Source of the DNA: Syncephalastrum monosporum B8922 | Lineage: Eukaryota > Mucoromycota > Mucoromycetes > Mucorales > Syncephalastraceae | Reading direction: 5' to 3' | Length of the DNA stretch: 64,000 nucleotides | Assembly (NCBI GenBank): GCA_000697355.1 | Contig: JNEN01001260.1 | Coordinates: 62,001-126,000, forward strand | Shown: piece by piece, positions 36,131 to 47,577 of the stretch | Layout of the letters: each line of letters starts with the position of its first letter | Numbering within the stretch: the first letter of the stretch is position 1 | The notes under the pieces: generated by a model | What the model was told of the DNA's origin: nothing | Seen by the model: the letters and a program-made list of their open reading frames with translations, nothing else | Database searches by the model: none | Made by a program: the position numbers and the translations under genes

Positions 36131-37645
36131 TAAAGCCTGAACAACTGTATACGGTGTGGAAGAGACGATTCGTACAAAGTTTGAAGGAATATGGCAAGTC
36201 TGAAGCCCTATCACGGAGGTTAATAACATTGAAAGTTATGACAATGTTGTTCAAACGCGAACCTACTCTTATGTTTCAGAGGGACCAAGTACGAGAAACA
36301 CTTCTGGATCAAGCATTGGGCAACAAAGGCCCATATCATCCGAACGATGCCGACGAGCTTCATGCCGATCAAACACAAGCCGAGTCTTCAAACACCAATT
36401 ATTCACGCACCGGTTCGTCGCACACCGATCAATTCACACCGCCCAATCTCATGTTTATGAAGCAACCGAGACAGATACCGCAGCAAGGTCCCTAACGGAC
36501 TAATTGAGTTTGGAGGAGAAGCTGCACAAGATCGTATAACTCATCGGGGTATAACTTATTCGCGCGGCTACTGGTACTACGCAGCAGTTCTGCTAGACAG
36601 CGAGCAATCAGCGCAACGTGCGCTGGATGATATTCTCTCTTTGGGCCAAGAAAGCTGAACTCGCTGGTGCTGGTGTTGAGTATTAATTGTTGGTAGGTAG
36701 GCCGTGCTTGTGCAAAATACCAAGATAACCAAAGCAAGTATCCAACGCCCCGCACAGAGAAAAAGGCTTGCAAGTATTGCTCGTTGTCATGACAGCCTCA
36801 TGATACAAAATCACCACCAGCAGCCACGTGTTTGGCTCTTCAAATCAATCGCCATCGCTGCATGAATTGGCACCACCTTTGAACATAATCGTCTTGTCAT
36901 TTTGCTTTGATCTCATACAACCCAACAACCCTTGCTATAATCTCCTCACTACCATCATATCTCAGCTCATGATGATGACCACTATCCTTAGCAACGTCAT
37001 GGCACTGACATTTCTTCCTCATATAATGCTCATAGTTAACTAGGCAATAAACTATGATTGATGTTCAATAAACCCACTGTGGACCATATAACCGAATGAC
37101 CTTTCCTATGTCATTTTATATTATCCTCAACTTGTACAATGGCGCCAAACTGCATATACCTGATTCTGGCACATTGTTGGCATATTCTTTCAACAACCAC
37201 TCGAGTATAAAAAGAAGACTATACTGTTGCCATTGTCGTCTGTCATTATGATGGTTGATGTTTGAAAGGTGTGGGCATGCACCAATCACTTGTATCATGT
37301 TGACATTGGGTTGGTAAGCTTTGTGCTGTAATTTCGCATAATATGCAACAAATGTTATGTTCCTGTTCGTTATGAAATTGCTGTATGGAGAGTACCATTC
37401 GAGTTTTATTGCTTGCACTGCCAAACCAACATTGTTTTGCGGGTTCATAAAATATATCATGCTCCTCCACTTCTGTATTTTTAAACGCAAAGAGGGGATC
37501 GTTGAGAAAAGGATCTCGGGCACAGCACTTTAAATTACAGTACATTGTATATAACAAACAGTGATTTGGGTTGCCAATGTCGGGGTTGAATAACGTCTTT
37601 CTCTCCACTCGTGTGTTTTATAGTCGACACGTACCCACAATAACA
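36131..37645. other. Gene-poor stretch after the transposase remnant
   Basis: 1.5 kb. Two overlapping minus-strand ORFs (37116-37523 and 37246-37608) and one at 36492-36773 are open for 93-135 codons but show no recognised domain. They may be relic transposon sequence or chance. The right end contains the promoter of the PEX39-like gene. Confidence 0.4.
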
Positions 37646-38353
37646 ATGGCGACCGAGACCATCTCCGAAGACAAGTTTGAAGCTTTCTCAAAGTATGATT
37701 TCGATAATGACGAGGAGTACAAGGTAACGCATAGTCGCATATCCCCCGAGTCCGGATCTATTGAGCCCAAACACGCCTTTAGACTGGCTTGGCCACCATT
37801 TTAAAACGAGCGGGCGACGATGCCAGTGCAGAAACGGTTGAAAAAGCCAAGGTCTTTTATTTCAACAAGTAAGAAGAGTGCAGTACACATATACCCACTA
37901 CATATGTATCGTATATGTATACGTATATATGTAAATGTAAATGTAAACGTATCCATAGGCTAACCTACCCGACAGGTTTATCCAGCCGCTGACTTTGGAC
38001 GAGCTGCACGCATGGAAGGCGAGCAAGAGGGAACCGGAAGCGTGGAGCCAACGCCAGCCAGTCGCTGCTCCCGAGACTCCTACTCCGTCCCGGCCAAGCG
38101 ACCAAGATGAAGACGGTAAAGAAGTAGGCCACCCCCCTCAATCTGTAAAATTTACCTTTCAAGAACTCGTCGAGATGATCGAATCGGGCCAAGAAATACC
38201 AGGTGCGCCTCTCCACGCTGATTCTGTTGCTAGCTACTCACTTCTAACGCCCTTCTAGGCATCCGTCAGATTCCCAACAAAATTAATGAAGGTCCTCCGA
38301 GCGAGGCGAAGATGCCAGCCCCTCGTAAGCCCTGGGAGCAACAACAGAAATAA
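37646..38353 (+). CDS. PEX39: PEX39-like KPWE-domain protein (peroxisomal import)
   Basis: Four exons (37646-37723, 37783-37868, 37976-38202, 38259-38353) give 161 residues. The N-terminal part FSKYDFDNDEEYKTGLATIL and the segment KVFYFNKFIQPL precede a low-complexity linker. The C-terminal module is FTFQELVEMIESGQEIPGIR with QIPNKI, then APRKPWEQQQK. FxELVExIxSGxxIPGIRxIP followed by a terminal KPWE is the hallmark of the KPWE domain of YJR012C and C6orf226, recently named PEX39, which helps PEX7 deliver PTS2 cargo; the same motif occurs in Pex13. An in-frame upstream ATG (37577) would add 23 residues, but ATG 37646 fits the family better. The protein is probably cytosolic/peroxisomal. Confidence 0.78.
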
Positions 38354-38577
38354 AGCACTCTCCCCTTTGTTGAGTTAAATTGCATCGTGTCGCAAGGCGT
38401 GCTTTGTTGGGAACACCGCTCTGCATTGTTCTTGCATTCACCATATTTGTTTCCAATCCATTCTAGATCCATCTTTTGGTATATCGAACATGGAACAGCA
38501 AATAAAAACACAATGTATTTTTGGGAATTATACTAGGGGGTATCAATTGAATGTTCTATACAAATTATCCTTTGGGA

Positions 38578-39003
38578 TCAGCACGCGAGCTCGCTCACAT
38601 GAAAGAATGCAGTCGGGGCGGTAGTCGGTGTGTTAGGCACAGAACGTGAGTAAGCTTGTCGTGAGTAAGAACGACGAGGCATTGAAATTGAGCCAGGCTT
38701 GGTGGTCGCTAGTCGTTTGCGCTTGCTGAGCGAGGAAAACGGTGGATACTGGGTTGGCGCCGGTGGGGACGGATCTGCTGTTGTTTTAGGACATTCAAGG
38801 CCCAGGAGCCGACGAAAGTAGCGAGATAAAGAATCGATAGTAAGACCAGACGCGAATTCAAGTGCCAGTAAGGCAAGACGTATGGAAATGAAAGAGGATG
38901 TCAATGTGCTGGTGAATATGGCCAGCGAACCGAGCACAGCGAGCAACGTAGCCATGATGGGTGTCAAAACAACGCAGCTGATAGCGGATAGAATGGATGG
39001 CAT
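38578..39003 (-). CDS. Small predicted membrane protein, unknown
   Basis: Single-exon ORF of 141 residues starting MPSILSAISCVVLTPIM (39003). An upstream in-frame ATG (39204) would add 67 residues of weaker character. Residues about 4-55 contain two hydrophobic stretches (VVLTPIMATLLAVLGSLAIF and FISIRLALLALEF). The rest is soluble, Ser/Pro/Arg-rich, and ends HVSELAC. No family recognised; the gene is convergent with the PEX39-like gene. Confidence 0.5.
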   Translation of the reverse strand: MPSILSAISCVVLTPIMATLLAVLGSLAIFTSTLTSSFISIRLALLALEFASGLTIDSLSRYFRRLLGLECPKTTADPSPPAPTQYPPFSSLSKRKRLATTKPGSISMPRRSYSRQAYSRSVPNTPTTAPTAFFHVSELAC

Positions 39004-41098
39004 GGTCGAGGCGGGTAAAAGATGGTAAAATTGGAGGAAGAGAACTACCGCCGTCGGCAATTTATATGCCAGTGAGAAAAAAAAAGATCGGTTTTGTATG
39101 GTGATAGGTGTATCACATGCAGAATCTTCTCGTTTTTGCTTGACGAAGTTGCCTTTTGCGACCATCTGTGACGCGAACCCGTGATCGGCTCGCCGCTGCC
39201 CCACATTACGCCCCGCGCAGCATCATCGCAGAGCTTACGTCAAGCGGGCTCAAGAAAGAATTACTGTGTAACATTGCTCGTTGAACCCCAAGCATTTTTC
39301 TTACCCGCAAGAAACATATGCATGCAGTTTCTCGGGATTTACTGTCTTGCTGTGCATATGGATTTGGGGATGCGAATGCGCGCTCTTTTTGGATTTACCT
39401 GAGGCTGTCTCTGTTTCCTTTTTTTCAGTGCCTTTCTGCTGCAACCCTGTCACCGCCCCCCGATTCTTCTCATAGCCTTTGACCTCGTTCTCCGCTCATG
39501 CAGGTAGATAGTCTAGGCAGGTACTTTCCCATTTGTATTTACATATTCTTACATATACACACACAAACTCTGGTACAATAGAACAGTGACAACACGGTTT
39601 CTATTGGTGACCTGTCACCTGCAGATGGCGAACACTATCTAAAAAATGACAGTCTCCATGGTAAATAATCCCATTCACCGCCGCCCGATCATGGTGGCCG
39701 CTCATTGGGCCTTGAAGCGCTTATCGCTGGATTTTTAGCTCCACCAGATTCAGCGGGCCTGGGCTTGGCACCACGGTCTTATTTGGATGGTGCGCCGCCG
39801 CACTAAATTATCCAGACGGCGATATGCAGTATTCCAACATTGGCGAATATGCTGGATCGAAAAACCAAGTGAATCCGAATATGCGATGAAAAGAGAGTTT
39901 CGCCCACCGGCATAGGATAGTAGAAGGAAGTAAAGGAGAGCTGGAAAAGAGCGAGGAGATCCCGTTGAACGGAGGAGATTCGCCAGCTGGCCTGCGAAGG
40001 GGTAAATAACAGGAATTCATTTCTGTTATATGTGCACCGGCTGTCTCATTGGCGATGACGAAGAGAAGCACGTTAAGCTATTGATAGGCTACGGTGAACT
40101 ACGTAATGACCAGCCACAAGCAAAATCACTGTTGGAGCGTGCCTTCCAGACTTGGGCCAGTTGACAATCGGTACCATCTAGGGCATAGCGCCCGTTATGC
40201 AGCATCAGTTAAGGTTCAACAGGGGCTCCTGTGCATGTACCAGCGCACGACACGCTTCTTTCTCTTTTCCCTTTATTTTTTTTTTTTTTTTTACTTTTTG
40301 AATGAAAAAATTGTATAATAAAGGAAACGGAAAAGGGGTTTCGTCCTCGGCAAAAGGACGATGACGAGAAGATTTGGCGGCAGACTGTCACCCCAGATAT
40401 GGCCATATCATCCGTCAAATGATGTATGTCCCTTTTCCTATTTGCTGTTCCTCTCACCAACAGTGAATGTGTATTAAGTGTGTTGATTTTTTTGCGGCAT
40501 AGCCTTTTCGTGATGATGCTTCGGGCTGCATTTCCCGCGCAACAAGTGTCCAAAAAAAGAGGCTGGCTTGTCTATGTGTTGTATGTGTCTTGACACAATT
40601 CTCACCAATGATCTATGTGTCAAGAGCTGCCCCCCCCCCCAAACTCCCTTTCTTAATTCAGACATTCAGACATTCAGACATTCACGCATCACACATAACG
40701 CACACTATCCGCGCATAGTATTTACATCCATGCCTCACACACGGGCCTTCGTACGCTCATATCAACCCTTTTTTAAGCTTTCACGCCCCTTCACGCAGCC
40801 CCCAAGCACCCCCTCCCCCAAACCATCCAACCCCTTTGCACACACGCACACACATACGAGCGCTGCCGGGTGCTGCTGGTGCTCCTCTCTCCCAGGCAGG
40901 CGCTCCCTTCGCTCAGCCGAAATATTTAAACCTGTTTCTTTTCTGTCTGTCTTTTGTTTTCCCAAGAAGTGTCATCTTGTACTGTACCAGTAGTAGCCCA
41001 TCTTACCCCCACTACCATTTTATAAACCTTTCATTCTTCCTCTATTACCCGCAACTGCCTGTACATTATACGCTTTTCTCTTATTTTACTGTTGCGTC
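39004..41098. other. Long intergenic region upstream of the Myb-like gene
   Basis: 2.1 kb, with 5' flanks of both neighbours. It contains a T17 run (about 40276-40292), a C-run near 40631-40640 and a short tandem ACATTCAG repeat (40656-40684). CA-rich and pyrimidine-rich DNA follows up to the start codon. No supported coding sequence or RNA gene. Confidence 0.5.
40656..40684. repeat. Short tandem repeat of ACATTCAG
   Basis: About three and a half copies of the 8-bp unit in the upstream region of the Myb-like gene. Confidence 0.7.
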
Positions 41099-42060
41099 AT
41101 GACTGGTAAGCCGACCCGTTTTGCCGTTTTTTCTTTGGATCTATGGCATGCTGAATTTTTTTCGACTCTTCTTGTGCTCTTTGTTTGGCAGGTGCTATGG
41201 ATATTAAGAACTTGTTGTGCCATCCTTGTGATCCAATCACCGTACATTCAGCACAACCACAACCGTCGCAGCAAGGAAAAGACAATCCAGCCTACTCTAC
41301 GCCTTTTTTGCTGGCTTGCGACTCACAGCCTCTACAACAAAATCAGCAACAGCGCAAAATAACCCACACAATCCAACCCACTTGTTCCACGCAACAGGAG
41401 CATGAACCTTTCTACGCATCCTTGTGGAAGTATCGGCTTTCTAGTCCTACGAGCCCAATCAGTAACGACCACACATACCACCCGTATTACCCTCATCACC
41501 AGCAGACGTTACCGTCTTCACCCCCGGCACTCGTACGCAGTCGAACCACCAGCGATGCCTCTTCCACCTCCTCTTCATCAAGCCCAAAAGAAACCTCGTG
41601 GACGTATCCTCCGACTCCGAGAGACGATACAGACAATGGTCATACTTTTCTCTACGGTTCAAGCACAGCGTCTGGTGCGACCCCCGTCCCTTTCAGCACA
41701 ACGAGCACAGCGAGCCACAACAGCATCAGCAGCAACAGCAGCGGTGGAACCCATATGAGTCGAGTGCGCTCCTGCTCCCGAAGGTCGCGTGCTTCTTCGT
41801 CAACGTCATCATGCGACGCACCTATCCAGACCCGCATGGCGTGGACACCGCACGAAGATGAACTGCTGCAGCAGGGTTATGACGAAGGCTTATCGTGGGC
41901 CATGATCTCGTCAACCTATCTGCCACATCGCTCGCGAGGCTGCTGTTGGGGCCGGTTTAAGACGCTCCAGAGCAAAAACTTGGTGGATCCCAAACGCCAG
42001 CACACGCGTCTTTTCCGCAAACCCTGGAGGGTAGTCGACAACAAGCCCCAGCAGTCTTAA
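41099..42060 (+). CDS. Single Myb/SANT-domain protein, probable transcription factor
   Basis: Two exons (41099-41105 and 41192-42060) encode 291 residues. The first coding exon is just 7 nt (ATGACTG), so the protein starts MTGAMDIKNLLCHPCD. The N-terminal two thirds are low-complexity (Ser/Thr/Pro/Gln). The C-terminal part carries one Myb-like helix-turn-helix: AWTPHEDELLQQGYDEGLSW, AMISSTYLPHRSRGCCWGRF, then KTLQSKN. The conserved tryptophans (AWTPHED, SWAMIS, CWGRF) mark the three helices. A basic RSCSRRSRASSS patch lies before it and could be a nuclear signal. No family name is clear. The long pyrimidine-rich upstream region suggests a sizeable 5' leader. Confidence 0.75.
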
Positions 42061-43601
42061 AATTTTGCAATTGCAGCAGCTGGCGGTAATGCATGCAATT
42101 CATCCACACACGCCCCCCTTTCTCATCTCCTCTTCTGGTTACATATTTTTCATTGCCTTTTCCGTTCTTTTATCCTTTTTTACACTAGTTTATGCAGAAT
42201 TGACACACTCTCTTGTATTTAATCGTTTTTCCCTTTTACTTACTATGCCAGGTGGCATTATTGCTTTCTACCTGTTCTCTCTTCTATGTTATCCCCTTCC
42301 TTCTATGCCTTATTACGCTTTTATTATCCCATTTACTTTTTCTCGCAGCAGCAGCTAATACCGTTTTTACATTCCCCTTTTCTCCTACATCGTATCTCCT
42401 CATCCCTGACAAAAACGTACGTGAGCGATTTCTCCTATGTCACGTACTCGCTGAACCCACCCTTTCTCCTTTTGCCTTTGCTCTATATGGCCATTTTATC
42501 GCTTTTTGGTCATGAGTTGACATTTGCGTCAGTCGCACATCCACCCGCCCCTTTCTCATACAATGATCAGCCAGATCCACTATAATTAACAAACAGATGC
42601 AGTAACATATATTATTATAATTATTTTTATTCGTTTTCTATTCAATAAACAGTGTGAAAGCATTTATTTTTGGACTGCATAATTTTGTGGCGTAACGTGC
42701 GTGGAGTAGGATACATACGTAAATGTATGCACATATGTAGGCAGTGGTATCAGAGAAGGCAGGTACTCGTTCTTATATCCCGTACATATCCCTTAACTTT
42801 CTCTTTTTTATGCCTCACTTCTTTTATTTTCACTCGAAGGTTTGAGTCTATCTATTCTCACATCTTCTATTATCATTGCAGCTCCGTTATGGTCTCGTCT
42901 ACAGCGGTAATACGGTACGATAGTTGTACATCAAAGGAGTGAAATATTGAAGATCCAGTGCGTCAATAGATAAATATGAACATTAGGTATTGCAAAGCAC
43001 TGCATGCTTTAGAGTCATGGAGGTAACAGAGCTGTGGACGAGGATGGATGTGATATTGATGGTGCTACAAGTAAGAGATCCCTCCTCCCCCTTTTACCTT
43101 TGTACTCAAGGGGCAGTCAACGCCCGAGAGGAGCAGCAGAAGCAGCAGCAGCAGCAGCAGCAGCAATAGTTGCTCGGGGCTTGGATAGAAACGCTGCTGT
43201 ATGAAAGTCGGCTACGCAGAATCTGACTTTATATGTGATATAATAGTCTCAAACTGACTGCGCCCTCCCTGTGACTTGCAAATTTTAGCCGGTACTGCGC
43301 CGGACTGAGAAAGACAGACCAGCCTGCAGGATGAAATAATGAAGGACCAAGATGAATATAAAAGAGGCGACTCATCAGTGGCGTCGTCCGCATGGCAAAG
43401 ATAATAGAATAGATTGGCTCAACAATGAAAAGGCGGATTTTCTGTGTTTTTATTTTGTGGAAAAAAAGGGAAAGCGTATGTGTATGATATGTGTATAGAC
43501 GAGTTCAGCCAATTGTGTTTCGCGCCGCGCATAGACTTTGAATACTTGGCTGTCCGCGTGTCTCAGTATTCTTCCTCACTTTTCTCTTCTACTCTTCAAA
43601 C
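42061..43601. other. Intergenic region between Myb-like gene and SKP1
   Basis: 1.54 kb. T/C-rich near 42120-42560 and again before 43600; holds a CAG tract (43134-43165). Short ORFs here have no support. Confidence 0.5.
43134..43165 (+). repeat. (CAG)n microsatellite
   Basis: Near-perfect CAG trinucleotide run outside any supported coding exon, upstream of SKP1. Confidence 0.85.
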
Positions 43602-44468
43602 ATGAGCTCTGTCCACCTCCTCAGTTCCGACAACGAAACCTTCACTGTTGAAAAAGACGTCGCCGAGCGATCTGTTTTGATCAAGAACATGCTTGAAGGT
43701 GGATTTCTTTCTTTTTCTCTTTTTTTCTATTTTCTTCCAATGATGGCCGAAACGTCTCGGAATCAACCCAGTAAACACATTGACTAATTAATTCTGTTAA
43801 ACACCGAGCAGACGTTGGTGAGAGTGATGCTCCCATTCCGCTTCCCAACGTGACGGCCAAGATCTTGCGAAAGGTAAAGTGGGACGAATGGTTGGGGGGA
43901 GGGTTTTTTTCCTAGAGACAGTACGTAACAACCTTTTGGCGGGGAAATTCAGGTCATCGAGTGGTGTGAGCAGCACAAGAACGACCCTGTCGTCCAAGAC
44001 GAGCAGGAACGTCGCAACACTGACATCGATGAGTGGGACCAGAAGTACATGGAAGTCGACCAGGAAACCCTCTTTGACATCATCTTGGTAAGAAAACAAT
44101 CAATAATCAGCATTAGTTACTCGTATCCTGCTTTTCGTGTTTATCACAGCCCTCGAGAGAATGGATCGACTGATTGGCCATTGATTAAACTAACAACGTT
44201 GTAGGCTGCCAACTACCTTGATATCAAGCCCCTTTTGGATGTCGGCTGCAAGACCGTTGCCAACATGATCAAGGGCAAGAGTGCCGAGGAGATCAGACGT
44301 ACCTTCAACATCACCAACGACTTCACTCCCGAGGAGGAAGCTCAGATCAAGAAAGAGAACGTGAGTCTTCTCTTTCTCTTCCTTTGCTTGTCTTGTCTTT
44401 CTTTACTGACATGTATATCTTCTTTTTTTTTTTTTTTTTCTATACAGGAATGGGCCGAGGACCGATAA
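43602..44468 (+). CDS. SKP1: SKP1, SCF ubiquitin-ligase adaptor
   Basis: Five exons (43602-43698, 43812-43873, 43953-44087, 44205-44360, 44448-44468) give 156 residues, the family length. Skp1 bridges the cullin to F-box proteins in SCF ligases. The N-terminal BTB/POZ-like fold runs from [18 protein letters not shown] through [20 protein letters not shown]. The C-terminal F-box-binding helices follow: [40 protein letters not shown], then [20 protein letters not shown]. The last coding exon carries only EWAEDR. All splice joins keep frame. A poly-T tract precedes the last acceptor. No departures from the family were seen. Confidence 0.96.
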
Positions 44469-45157
44469 ATCGCTTCTTGTAAACCCTATGTCATGATTCT
44501 AGTTCTGTTCAACAAAGGACTCACTTTTTTACCACTTGCTATACTTGACTTTTGGATCGAAACCATTAAAAATCCATACTGAAAAAAAAATAGGAAAAAA
44601 GGAAAGGTCTGTAAACCAAGCGTCTGGATGGCGAGTTCATTGTATAAGCTGGATGGAAGGAGATCAAGGCGTGGAGTGGGTGGCAATGTAACATATGTGA
44701 AATACGCGACACATTGTAAGAATAGATACTATACCATTCAAGGATAGGTGGAAAGGACAAGATGCGTAGTGGTCTTAACAAGCTTGTCAAGTGAAAACGA
44801 GGGTACCGGGAAATGTACGTAGATTACCATTAATGATGGCTATTGGGAACACTATCACTCGATGTCACTTTAAGCTTCCGAAAAAGAACACACGGACTGT
44901 GTCAATCAGGCACAGCTCATTTCTTGTAATCATTACTTGTGTAGCCTTCACCAAATTCTGCACAGGCATGGAACTAGGAACAATAAGCCATGGCCAGACT
45001 GCAACTCCTCTTTCTCTTTTCCCTCTCTTTACTCTCCTCTTCTCTTTTCCATTATCTTTTATCCTCTCTTTCTCTTCCTTCATTCTTCCCTTTACTTTGA
45101 CGTATCGAGTCCGCCTGCCTGTCGGTGGGTGAAAACGGACATTTTTGACCAGTCGTT
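44469..45157. other. Spacer between SKP1 and NoxR-like gene
   Basis: 689 bp; a T/C-rich block at about 45003-45100 precedes the NoxR-like start. No other feature recognised. Confidence 0.5.
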
Positions 45158-47066
45158 ATGGAACTTAAGGTACTCGGATAAAAAGTGGGACTTCCCTTTC
45201 TTTTTACTAATAATAAGCTAGCAATATGAAATTCAGCAGTGGTCTAAAGGATGTGCAGCATTTGATAACCGTGATTACGATCTTGCCTTACGGACGTTCA
45301 TGGTATGTTCATCTTTTAAGGCAGCAATATCAATATTGGCAGACTCACGGATGAAAAAAAATTTCTATCCAGCGCATCGGCGACAACGCGAAAATGCACT
45401 TCAATATTGGACTCATTTTCGGTACCATTAATGATCACCGACGCGCGGTAGGTAACCAATCACTGGTATCATTATACGGGATTAATCGTCTCCTCTTTAC
45501 TTTCTCGTTTTCCAAACCATTGTATTCTTAGTTGGCCGCATTTAACAAAGCGTTGAGTCTGGACCCTTTCTATGCCGTGGCCAGTTTCCAGAAGGGTGTA
45601 TCCCATTTTCTGATGGGCGACCTCGTGTCGGCCTGCGAAGATTTTGATCAAGCCCACCAGGTACGTACAAGCTTGATAAAAAGATGACCTACATATTGGA
45701 GTGGCTGACGCTATGAATGGATGACGTACAGAAACTTCGGGGGAATTCGATCATCAATTATCACCAATTAGGCCTTCCGTTTCGATTGTACGAGTGTGAG
45801 GTCCTCTTCAACCGTGGGATTTGCCAGCTGTACCTTGGCAAGATTGACGCAGGACTCACGGACCTCTATTTTGCACAAAAAAAGAAAATGTCGCGTGAGC
45901 ATGTCGTGGTTGATCAGGCGGTACACGATAGGGGAAAAGGCTACTCTGTTTTCTCCATCCCCCCCGGTATCCTATATCGGCCACCCGAGTACAAGATCCA
46001 TGGCCTTCTACATATTGATGAGGATGATTTTGTTGTGTCCTTTCAGGACGGAACCTATAGACGACGACTGCGCAACAATTCTTTCTTGTTGACCGCCGGA
46101 CCTGGTGGAAGGAATGTGTCAGCTGCCACAAATCACCGACAAGAGGACCCTGTTACACAAGATATGGATGTCCACCATTCCCGCCACGAGCAAGATGATT
46201 CCGAATGGCCACAAGCCGCAACGACAGCGACCATGATCGCAGCGCAGCCTTACCGGCACTGTAAACAAGGGCATGAGCCTGCTTCGCCCCAAAGTATCGA
46301 CAGTATGGACGACCCACTGCCCCCCATATACAAGAAGCCCGAAACACCGCCCATGTTTACCGATGAACATACATGGAAAGTCGCGCGCCACGGCCACACT
46401 TCGAATAGTGTTAGCATCCACAACAATAATAAGAATAGCAGCAAAACATCTATGGTAACTCCAACCTATGCAACAAACAACCCCAAGAATAGGAAGGTAG
46501 ACAGTGGATGTCTTCCTTCACCTTCATATGACGAGGATGAAGACCCCAACGCGATGCAGAGCATGCTAGATACAGAGCTCGACCGGATCCTGGCTGCACT
46601 GACAACGAGTCAAAATACACCTGTGGGAGCCATTCCCAAACTTCACAACGGTGCTGCACCCGCAGCTGCTATGGCCGACGGGCGGGCACAAACGCCAGCG
46701 GAACGTGAAGAGAGGGCGGACGCCTCGGCATCAGCAGCAAAAGTAAAACCGAGCCTACCACATCAACACAATAACACGACTCTAAAAACAGCATACATCT
46801 CCAAGCTGAAACTCAAAGTGCATTTCCACGACACACGGGCCCTCTTGGTGCCAAGCACCATTACGTTTGCCGAACTCATGACTCGCATCCACGAAAAATT
46901 TGACGTGCCACTAAGCATCCCTCTGCGGTTACAGTACAAGGACGATGAGGAGCAGCGTGTTCTCATGATCGATCAAGACGACCTAATTATGGCGCGTCGT
47001 ATTCATCGTCTACGCAACAAAAGCTCGATGGGAGACGAAAAGCTGGAGCTTTGGTGTGTCGCCTGA
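45158..47066 (+). CDS. noxR: NoxR/p67phox-like TPR-PB1 regulator
   Basis: Five exons (45158-45169, 45237-45302, 45373-45447, 45532-45660, 45732-47066) encode 538 residues. The protein begins MELKQWSKGCAAFDNRDYD. Residues 1-150 are four TPR-type helix pairs that bind Rac in NoxR/p67phox (AAFNKALSLDPFYAVASFQ, YECEVLFNRGICQLYLGKID). An activation-region-like segment follows (FSIPPGILYRPPEYKIHGL), then a disordered linker. The C-terminal PB1 domain is about residues 455-535: KLKVHFHDTRALLVPS, then FDVPLSIPLRLQYKDDEEQR and KLELWCV. There is no SH3 domain. In other fungi NoxR activates the superoxide-producing NADPH oxidases NoxA/NoxB. The first coding exon is only 12 nt. A Cdc24/Bem1-like polarity scaffold is the main alternative. 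Confidence 0.8.
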
Positions 47067-47577
47067 CATGTTTTTTCCCTGTTCCTGTTTCTCTTTTTTT
47101 GTTGGTGCCACAGCTCTATTTTTTCTTTTTTCTTTTTTGCATTTTCCCTTTCTGAAAGGCGTTGTAAATAAAGCATATTTTTCTTCTTTTGTTGTATGAA
47201 TTTAAATCGTCATAACAATGCTGTTTTAGTTTCTTACGTGATGTTTGTGCGCTTTGACCAACGACACCGCTTGCTGCTGCTATTCTTGGCAAGGTTCGGA
47301 TGTCTCAGCCTTCCGACAGCGCAATTCCGTTGCCTCCCCCTTCGCACGTTCGCTGCAAACTTTTTATTTTTATTTTCGCAACTTGATCTAAATTAGGATC
47401 GAAACGCAACAGTCATGCTCTGTATGTCAATGTGATGCCAAGTATGTTTCGCCATTCTCTAGTTCTATGTATGATCACGACCGGGCGGGGCCCATAAAAA
47501 AGGTATAAAAGGCCCACGGGATAAACAGATGCCATTTCTCCACTACTATCACTACAATAAGCAATATTTACTATACA
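47067..47577. other. Promoter region of the secreted cysteine-rich protein
   Basis: 511 bp; T-rich 3' flank of the NoxR-like gene, then a compact TATA promoter for the next gene. Confidence 0.5.
47504..47510 (+). promoter_or_regulatory. TATA box
   Basis: TATAAAA in the context AGGTATAAAAGGCC, 74 bp upstream of the start codon of the secreted protein; it suggests strong, regulated transcription. Confidence 0.6.

Noticed and set aside
39004..39204. Upstream start (39204) for the small membrane protein
   Set aside because: The added 67 residues are of mixed composition and the ATG at 39003 directly precedes the hydrophobic segment; the longer form is possible but less likely.
43134..43165. CAG run as part of a poly-Q coding exon
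   Set aside because: No open reading frame with splice sites connects it to SKP1 or to another gene.
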